Source: Nemertoderma westbladi
Lineage: Eukaryota; Xenacoelomorpha; Nemertodermatida; Nemertodermatidae
Assembly (NCBI GenBank): GCA_032718475.1
Contig: JAUCBJ010005017.1
Span: forward strand, 1-64,000
Length of the DNA: 64,000 bases
Direction: 5' to 3'
The position numbers and the translations under genes are program-made. Position 1 is the stretch's first letter, and every line of letters starts with the position of its first letter. Shown piece after piece: positions 56,480-64,000 of the stretch. The notes under the pieces are model-generated. The model saw only the letters and a program-made list of their open reading frames with translations, was not told where the DNA came from and searched no databases.

Positions 56480-57764
56480 TATATAAGTTGTACAAATTTT
56501 TGTACAACTTTTAATACATGTTTGGTAAATTTATATAGAAATTTTGCTAACGAAAATTGCGCAGAAACAAATGTGCGTTAACTTTCAGCGAATTTTATTT
56601 CAAATACCTTCAAATTTACTGCAATATTTCTATGTATTACACTAATAGGATTGCACCTTGCCGCAGCATTACTTATTGCACCAGATATAAACATAATATT
56701 AAAAACTACTTTACATTAAATACAACTAATAATGTTCCGTGAATAAAATTAAACGCCAAAAAATTATCAAATGCAAAAATCTACATAGTAAATGTGAAAC
56801 ACCAATAACACGGTTTGAATCTTCGATCATCTCGCGTTTCCAATGACTAATGAAATATATTTATATACATGAGACCAGAGAATAATCAACCAGCGACAAG
56901 TAATAATTATATTACAGAAGTAAGCGGTACCCATAGGGCATAACTATATAAAAAAGTTAACATTTTACATCCTCGTGTGGAAATAAGCACTTTTCCGCTT
57001 GTTTAGGTAATTTAACTCAAGCATAGCATATAGTACTGTAAGGTACTACTGTATAATGATCATGAGCTCCCGTTTATACAAAATCCATACTGTCTTGGTT
57101 GCAACATTATAATAACAATTGAATGCTGTAGTTGCTCAACTTTCAATCAAATACAGTAATATGGATATTAATAGGTACAGAGATACAGTATGATATCTAC
57201 GGACGGATTTGTTAACAACTTCAGATATTATTTCTAGCATCTCTGGCGATGGAAGACTTTCGAAACAGGAAGTCAACCATCAACAGCCTTCATTATTGTT
57301 GTCAAGTAATCCAGAAAATTAAATATAAAGCAACATATTGCGTTGTGTATAAAGTGTCATTATGTCACTTCGCTTGGTGCCTCGCTGCAATATTCCACTC
57401 ACTCGCTTCGCACATTCGTGTAAAATTCTCTCTCGGGAACAGAACAGAGTGCCATAAAATCAGACTTAAGAAACAATATAATAAATAACAAATAGTTAAT
57501 TATTATTCCACAACAATAATTATTATTCTTCTCTACGGAGGAAATTATATCTTAAAATATAATATTATTAAAAAAAACCATTTCAAAAGATAAACAAAAA
57601 AGAAGAAAGACATAATGATATCCATACAGATTTCAAACAGGAGTTATAGTACCTATTTATATATGTAAAATCATGGGGAATTAATAATTATTTTCATGAG
57701 CGGATGGCAATATTTATTAATTAAATGTAATAATTAAGGAATATTTATAAATAATCATTGCCTA
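56480..57764. other. Noncoding, downstream of the innexin gene
   Basis: AT-rich with no supported gene. It includes the presumed 3' untranslated region of the innexin gene (left of 57765). Confidence 0.5.
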
Positions 57765-58449
57765 TTAAACTTCAGTCGAATCGTTACGCTTGCGGTCCCT
57801 TTTTCGCGCGTAAATGTCGTACATCTGGGACAGGAGTTCGGAAACCACAACGTCGTTGCTGTTTTTACTCACCATCCGGAGGGTGAAGATACCGTCGTTC
57901 CTAAGGAACTCGGCGATAAAGTGATCGAGGAGTTTGCGTTCCCTTCGGTATCCCGCGCGTCCGTGACTCAACTGCAGCATCCCAGTGATGTAGCTGTACC
58001 GGTTACCGAAGCAGACGATAACCCAAACCCACCAGCACAGACTGTAGATGGTGCAGACAGCGACAAGGGCCAACCAGAACCACATGAAAAGGTAGATCTT
58101 CTCGTTGAAAAGGTTAATAGGGAGAACGCATTGCACGGACCATGGTTGGATGTTCCATGCTTGGAGCGTGTTGTAGTCGCACATAGTGATGCGAGGGAAG
58201 CGACGCGATGCCGTCCAATCGTGACCCTCGATGAGCGATAGAAGAACCTCGAGACCGTAGATGGTGTAGTTGGTGCCTAGGAACGCGTTCAGCAGGAACA
58301 TCTGACTGACGCAGTTCCCGATGTATAAGAGTTTCGTGATGAGATATATGGGCACCAGGAAGTTGCCGTAGCGACGTTGACAGGTAAACCAAAAACATTT
58401 ATTGGCACACCAGTTCTTGCAGCCGCCACAACATTCGTCTTTGGAATTT
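57765..58449 (-). CDS. innexin: Innexin, coding exon 2 (C-terminal half)
   Basis: The acceptor CCTTGCAG ends at 58450; codon phase completes Arg from exon 1. Encodes membrane segment 3 (IYLITKLLYIGNCVSQMFLLNAFL), the second extracellular loop with two Cys (MCDYN and VQCVLPINLFNEKIY), and membrane segment 4 (FMWFWLALVAVCTIYSLCWW). A cytoplasmic tail follows, with LLDHFIAEFLRNDGIFTLRMV, typical of innexins, and a basic end (ARKRDRKRN). Stop TAA at 57767-57765. Upstream in this exon is a Cys-rich stretch (CCGGCKNWCANKC). Six to eight subunits form a gap-junction channel or hemichannel in the plasma membrane. Confidence 0.95.
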
Positions 58450-59348
58450 CTGCAAGGAAATAATATCATTATAATTCTGTGTAGTAGGATTACAAACAAA
58501 TAACACACACAACGGATTATATACTACTGTACTTATTCATGTAATAATAATTAATCATATTTATTGTGTTTTATTGATAAATTGAAACATACAATAGCTA
58601 CAGTATTTTTGATTGAAAGCTGTCTTTTCAGCTTTTTATGCTTTTTGTGCTTATTAAAGTAAACCCAGTAGTAACCATGTTTAGTACAGGGTTATGTTAC
58701 AATCTAATGTTAGTCCATGCTGGGCTCTAACTGCAGAGGATACCTAATCTTTGGATGGTACTTATACAAGAATGCTATGCCGGTTGTGGCGGTGCAATTT
58801 TGTCGACAAGCCGGCACAACATTTTTATGTAATATATATTATAACGCAGCTACAATGCAGCCTGCCGATAGTAGTAGTGGTAGTAGGTTACAGTGAAAAA
58901 TCGAAGGTGTTACTTGTGAAAATAATGTAATTTAATAATAGTCTACTGATTTTTGTTTTATTCATAATAAATTGTTTTATGCAATAAGTGTTGCTAATTA
59001 AAAAGATATGCGGGGGTTCAACTTACAAACAGAAACAAGTAAGATCAAGTATAATTGTTTGAGCTTTACATACACGGATTTTCAAATGTATATAGCAAAA
59101 TATATCTGTCTAGTGTCTAGCCTTTATCATATTTATCACCTACTTATCTTTTCAAAGCAATCTATAATTAATTATCACATCACCTTATATCTTTCAAGTT
59201 ACTCTAGAATTTATTATCACCTAACCTATTTTTGTCTGTCAAATTTCTCAAACCATCATAATACCAATGTGATAATACAAGCAAAGCAAATTTATTGAAT
59301 GCTCGCCTATTTCTCTCCAAGCACCCAAATAACTAATTATCACCTCAC
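58450..59348 (-). other. Innexin intron containing a LINE-A / short retroelement fragment
   Basis: 899 bp intron with GT at 59348-59347 and AG at 58451-58450. 58706-58790 (plus strand) translates as the LINE-A C-terminal segment seen at 235-300 (shared CCATGCTGGGCTCTAACTG), followed at 58795-58885 by the short TAG-tailed sequence also found at 311-379. Confidence 0.85.
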
Positions 59349-59875
59349 CTATATCTGTCCAGGCAATGTTCCAAATGTCTGGCGCAATATTCCAGTCGCT
59401 CTTTCCGCTCTGCTGGCTCGCAGAACTGCAACGCCGTCATGAGGGAGACGAGACGCTGTAGACTGATCCCGGAGCGCTCGTTCAACATCCGCCAAAGGAA
59501 GCTGGGTGTGACGAACATGAGGGCCTGAAGGAGAAGCATTATTGGGACCCACTGGTAGTAGGTGATCTCTAGGGTTCGCTTCTCGGAGCGGCTGGGCGGG
59601 TAGGCCACATAGACCCCCTCCTTTTCGAGAGGGACGTAGTAGGTGTTCCGAATCCAGCAGTAGTTGTTCACGTAAGTCTGCCAGGAATCGTGGTACTGCT
59701 TCGGCGTAAAGCAGATGATTGGCGTCCCTACAAACTGCTTCATGCTGACGATGAAGCAGAAAGCGACCAGAACACCGGATGTATAGATATAGTTGAGACG
59801 GTCAGCCATGTCGTCATCATTCTTTCGTTTTATCTGGAGGAACTTAGCGGAACGAAACAAAAGTCGATCCAACAT
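59349..59875 (-). CDS. innexin: Innexin, coding exon 1 (N-terminal half)
   Basis: ATG at 59875, donor AG|GTGAGG at 59349/59348. Together with exon 2 it gives 403 residues, a normal innexin length. Features in order: N-terminal NDDDMADRLNYIYTSG, membrane segment 1 (VLVAFCFIVSM), first extracellular loop with two Cys (PIICFTPKQ and NYCWIRNTYYVP), the family signature YYQWVP at the start of membrane segment 2 (IMLLLQALMFVTPSFLW), and a cytoplasmic loop. Innexins are invertebrate gap-junction proteins related to vertebrate pannexins. The frame is intact. The start codon lies 27 bp from a 42 bp tandem repeat array. Confidence 0.95.
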
Positions 59876-59901
59876 GTTGGCTGTCTTCTACGTTTTTACG
59901 T

Positions 59902-60154
59902 TAGGTAGTTACCGCGTCTACACGCAATCCTTCCGCTACCTTGTAGGTAGTTACCGCGTCTACACGCAATCCTTCCGCTACCTTGTAGGTAGTTACCGCG
60001 TCTACACGCAATCCTTCCGCTACCTTGTAGGTAGTTACCGCGTCTACACGCAATCCTTCCGCTACCTTGTAGGTAGTTACCGCGTCTACACGCAATCCTT
60101 CCGCTACCTTGTAGGTAGTTACCGCGTCTACACGCAATCCTTCCGCTACCTTGT
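59902..60154. repeat. Six tandem 42 bp repeats immediately upstream of the innexin start
   Basis: Six nearly identical units beginning GTAGGTAGTTACCGCGTCTA. Because 42 is a multiple of three, both strands stay open and give repeated 14-residue translations; these are not genes. The array lies in the innexin 5' untranslated region or proximal promoter. Confidence 0.95.
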
Positions 60155-60699
60155 GTGAGATATTGCGACTGGCATCATCGTATATTTATTAGCGAATTAA
60201 TATTTAGCAGATTGGCCCCGAGTTTTATGAGTCTTATTTTTGTATATTATTTTCTCACGCAGGAGCATCCTGAAAATAAAATCGAAAATGTGTCGATTTC
60301 AAATATGTATAAGGTCGAAGGTCCAAAGCAAAACCAAAACAAATTACAGTTACTGTACGTAAATGGAAGAAATACTGTATATCTACTGCAACTAAATATC
60401 CAACTTCTTAACTTATGTCATGAGATTAAAATTGTATTAAATTACCATCATTGTTTTGAAGATGAGTGAATGAAGTTAGCTTACTGTATCTTTGAACATT
60501 ATTGGGGCGAATTTTCGAATAATCTTTTAACTTGAGTTTGTGAAATTGTGTGTAAATGTAGGAAGTAAACCAAAATAAAATTTATTAAATTATTTAATTA
60601 ATAACCAGTTTAATAAATTAAACTCAAAGACTAATATTACAAAAGCCATTTTGTTATTAACAAAACAATGACCACATTAAACCCATATTACAGTAGCTA

Positions 60700-61518
60700 T
60701 ATGGGGCGCCGTGGGCTTCAAAAATATGAAAATGTCGGCGACTGGTTCAGTCAGATTCTTGGCGACTGGTTCAGATTCTCGGCGACTGGTTTAGATTCTC
60801 GGCGACTGGTTTAGATTTCGGCCTAGATTTCGGCCAAGATTTCGGCTTAGATTTCGGCCAAGAATTCGGCTTAGATTTCGGCCAAGATTTCGGCCAAGAT
60901 TTCGGCCAAGATTTCGGCTTAGATTTCGGCCAAGATTTCGGCTTATATTTCGGCCAAGATTTCGGCTTATATTTCGGCCAAGATTTCGGCTAAGAATCTT
61001 GGCCGAAATCTAAGCCGAAATCTTCACCATTCAATCCAGAGAGGTAGGCCTATATGCCATAGGTAACTCCTAACTGTATGTCAGTACTTTTTGTCATAGA
61101 GTATCTACACACTATGGTACTGCGGTTACCGTAGTACTGTACTGGCAGACTGGTAACAGAGAAACACAGACTGACAAGAAAGTCTCGTTATTGAAATTTT
61201 CGGCTAAGATTTCGGCCAAGATTTCGGCTTAGATTTCGGCTTAGATTTCGGCCAAGATTTCGGCCAAGATTTCGGCTTAGATTTCGGCTTAGATTTCGGC
61301 CAAGATTTCGGCCAAGATTTCGGCTTAGATTTCGGCTTAGATTTCGGCTTAGATTTCGGCCTAGATTCGTAGCCGAAATCTTGGCCGAAATCTAAGCCGA
61401 AATCTTGGCCGAAATTTAGGCCGAAATCTAAACCAGTCGCCGAGAATCTAAACCAGTCGCCGAGAATCTGAACCAGTCGCCGACATTTTCATATTTTTGA
61501 AGCCCACGGCGCCCCATA
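60700..61518. mobile_element. Fold-back element with arms of 12 bp repeats, TA target
   Basis: The left end TATGGGGCGCCGTGGGCTTC and its reverse complement at the right end are followed inward by mirrored CGGCGACTGGTTCAGATTCT units. Then come many copies of AGATTTCGGCCA and AGATTTCGGCTT (left arm 60810-60995; right arm 61200-61430 in two orientations). The non-repetitive centre is about 61025-61195. TA flanks both ends (60698-60699, 61519-61520), suggesting a Tc1/mariner-type target. No coding sequence. Confidence 0.8.
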
Positions 61519-61742
61519 TACATAGCTAGCCTCCTATTGCCTACTATACTAGTTGCTAGCTACTGTAGTAGCTACTGTAGTAGTAGCTGCAGCAGAGGAA
61601 GGTCAGACAGAGAGGGACTAGTGCGGAAATGGCAATCAAATGAGTCTCAAGCGCCAAACATTGCTCCACTCGCAGCCAATTATATGATAAATTTAACATA
61701 ACTGCCTACTTTAATATGTAAATTACCAAATTTCAATATAAA

Positions 61743-61968
61743 TTAGGTACACCTCTGTGATGGATATTTAATCAAATATAGTTCAGTAACTGGTCTCCCA
61801 TCGGTAATGGGATTTTCATTCTGGCACACATCCTGTGTCACTGCTTTGATCAGAACAGGGAATAAAGAAATATCCTGCTGTACAATTTCCGGAGGCCTCG
61901 CTGGAATAGTTGTGAGGAAACCGGCGATGTACACAACTAAACTGTTGTAGGCCATCGACGCATGTTGC
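61743..61968 (-). CDS. Probable last coding exon of an unidentified gene
   Basis: A frame with good codon content runs from a plausible acceptor (TTGTCAAG ending 61969) to TAA at 61745-61743, about 74 residues: MAYNSLVVYIAGFLTTIPARP, then an acidic and hydrophobic stretch ending PVTELYLIKYPSQRCT. The GC content is higher than the surroundings and there are no breaks. Upstream exons would lie at higher coordinates, but none was identified before the window end. No family was recognised. Confidence 0.45.
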
Positions 61969-61979
61969 CTTGACAATAA

Positions 61980-64000
61980 ATTAAATAATTGATTAACTGT
62001 TTGCTATTGTTTGCAATTCTAGTGGGAATTAGTTTGGCCATTAAGTGTACAGTGGAAGGCTTAATCAAACATTGGGAGCAACATATCTGTGAATGGTTTT
62101 AGGGGCTTTTATTAGTTTAATAGGGAAAAAAGCATCAAATTCGTTGAGCAAGTTGTTCTCTTTCTCAATAGAATGAATAATTTTTGTTCAATTATTATAA
62201 TCACCAATGAAAAAGTTGAAACATCACGCGAAAGTGTTGGTGTAAACACTACGCCGACAGCCGGAGAGCAGATAATAGACAGCAACAACCGAAACTTTAA
62301 GGGAAAAAGAGTAGTGGCAGTGGTAGATTACAGTAAGTTGTGCTATCCAAAACAATAAACGAGAGTCATGAATGCATGTACCTGTCGGTTGTCTGCTATC
62401 GGTTGTCGGAGTATCATTTACACCCCAATAGAGCAATGAAAATGTACACGATACATAACTATACGATATACAGTACAGTGGTTCACAGCAGTGTCATTTG
62501 AATACATCAGAATACTGCATGGGCCTGAATTTACGTTGTGTTAATATTATCATTAACAACATACATACAGTATTATAACAACATTTTTACCTTGTCTTGG
62601 GGAGAATCCTTCGCCTAAACCTACACCTACTGTACTGTACATGTATTGTAAGCCAGTAGGCTATGCATCTGGCTGGTGATTCTTTCAATGCTGACACTCA
62701 TTACAGTATTATTAGCAAATAAAGTAGGCCTACAGTATCATTTGTTTTGTAATGAAATTAATTACGTTAAAATACATACAGTATTACAAATACTATAAAT
62801 TTTAGAATAACTACCACCTGGAATCATAATGTTATTACAGTACAGTACAGTATATCCCCAACCTTATACAGAAACTTGCCCTACATGTAGTAAAGATCAT
62901 TTAGAAATCTATAAAACTATCCTGCCCAGCAACCATTTATTAAAGACCTGAATTCTATCAGTACCGGTACCGGTCGGTACGGAATATAACGATCTATAAA
63001 ATTATACGGCAGTGCATCATCAATGCAGTAGATAGGGTCTACTGTATGTTTACAGTTTCAGTTTGAAGGTTTAATAATACACAATACAGTACTTTTATAC
63101 TTTGAATTTCATTTTATAAATGTAAAATAATTATTTAAGCAAAGTAATTTGACTCCTGCATGTGATAATCAAAGAATAGGTTGGTTATATGCAGTGCTGA
63201 ATAATGCTGTTCTGTAATTAATTATCTTGTAGAGGCAAAGCTCGGCCAGGCCTTCATTTTGTTCCCTTAACAAACCCGATTGATTGATTTACAATTCGGC
63301 AGGTACCAAGGCGTGCTAGGAGAATATCCCTCGGGTAGTACAGAGTAGGGCCTATGCGTTTATCCATGCGGGTGACAGCGCCAAGGACATTACTATTAAC
63401 CACACAAACCTTTCACTTGAACGGTGCCAATAATCCATTATCTCAAAAAAACGGTAAATAATGTGAGTGGCTTCTGGAGGTTAGGCTAACATTAAATGAG
63501 TTTACAGAAATGTGACACTCTTCCCGGCGGTCGATTAGGCATCAGCAATTTACACAACAAATATTATTATGTTATTGTTCTACAGTATCTGTATATTAAT
63601 ATTTTTTTTTAGAGGGGGGGGGGGGGGGGGGGGGGGGCTGGGTGGTGGGGAAAAAAAGAGTAAATAGAGCAGGCCCGTATGGTGACCATAATATCTGGGG
63701 TGGGGGGGCAGAGGCCAAATCTGGGGTGGGGGGGGGGGGGGGAAACCCATTACTGGGTTTGGGGGGCATATAGCAAAGTGGAAGTTAATTTAGTACATAA
63801 AGTAAAATCAATATTGTTGAAGAATGTGTGGGGCGAGCCACGAAGTTGACGGAGCCTTGGCGAACTAACACTCTGTTAAGTGAGTGGGTCAATAATAGCA
63901 AATAGTTGTTGTCTTTACGATTTTGACATGCCAATAAATTTGTCCGATTTAATTAAAGCTGTCGAGTTGACAATTTGTAGGAATAAATAAGTCCAAAAGT
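61980..64000. other. Noncoding to window end; long G tracts
   Basis: AT-rich, with G runs of 24 bases at 63614-63637 and 15 bases at 63728-63742, and the short fragment TGTGGGGCGAGCCACGAAGT at 63827 shared with 16580. Short frames at 62173-62436 have no supporting features. Confidence 0.5.

Noticed and set aside
59793-60158. Plus-strand protein with six 14-residue repeats
   Set aside because: It is the 42 bp tandem repeat read in frame; the opposite strand is equally open, and the region is the innexin 5' side.

Overview
The window is AT-rich invertebrate nuclear DNA, dominated by transposable elements with a few host genes between them. Intron-containing genes, tRNA-derived SINEs, LINEs and a BEL/Pao LTR element show a metazoan genome. 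A two-exon innexin gene shows an invertebrate; a spiralian (mollusc, brachiopod, nemertean or similar) fits, but the species cannot be fixed from sequence alone.

Layout. 1-4000 is a decayed LINE (family A, minus strand) split by a TTAA-flanked non-autonomous transposon. 4823-6895 holds a long inverted-repeat element and a second TTAA-flanked MITE. 7522-14589 holds the first three coding exons of a mitochondrial aldehyde dehydrogenase (minus strand). Its 6.2 kb second intron contains a SINE and a 3.8 kb minisatellite, which is itself hit by a hAT-like element. 14686-15821 is a MITE with an 8 bp target duplication. 17813-34960 is one 17.1 kb BEL/Pao element (minus strand) with ~1.17 kb LTRs, a 5 bp target duplication, gag, pol and about 3 kb of extra reading frames downstream of pol. 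36513-36808 may be a first coding exon. 38610-41215 is a second type of LINE (family B), split by a TIR element. 41250-44938 is a solo LTR into which a nearly complete LINE (family C) inserted, making a 208 bp target duplication. A second solo LTR of the same family lies at 46758-47388. 47600-48700 is a large imperfect inverted repeat. 49056-50270 is an intronless casein kinase 1 gene with a cysteine-rich insert. 50440-51750 is a SINE hairpin and tandem array. 53864-55070 is another LINE-A relic. 57765-59875 is the innexin gene, with six 42 bp repeats just upstream of its start codon. 60700-61518 is a fold-back element, and 61743-61968 looks like the last exon of an unidentified gene.

The host genes (aldehyde detoxification, a CK1 kinase, a gap-junction channel subunit) are functionally unrelated. 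The main interest is the mobile-element biology: nested insertions that can be ordered in time, an unusually long LINE target duplication, MITEs built of repeated palindromes, and a giant BEL/Pao element with unexplained accessory frames, including a zinc-knuckle protein with a highly basic tail.

All calls come from reading the sequence. No database search was run, and family names rest on recognised motifs.
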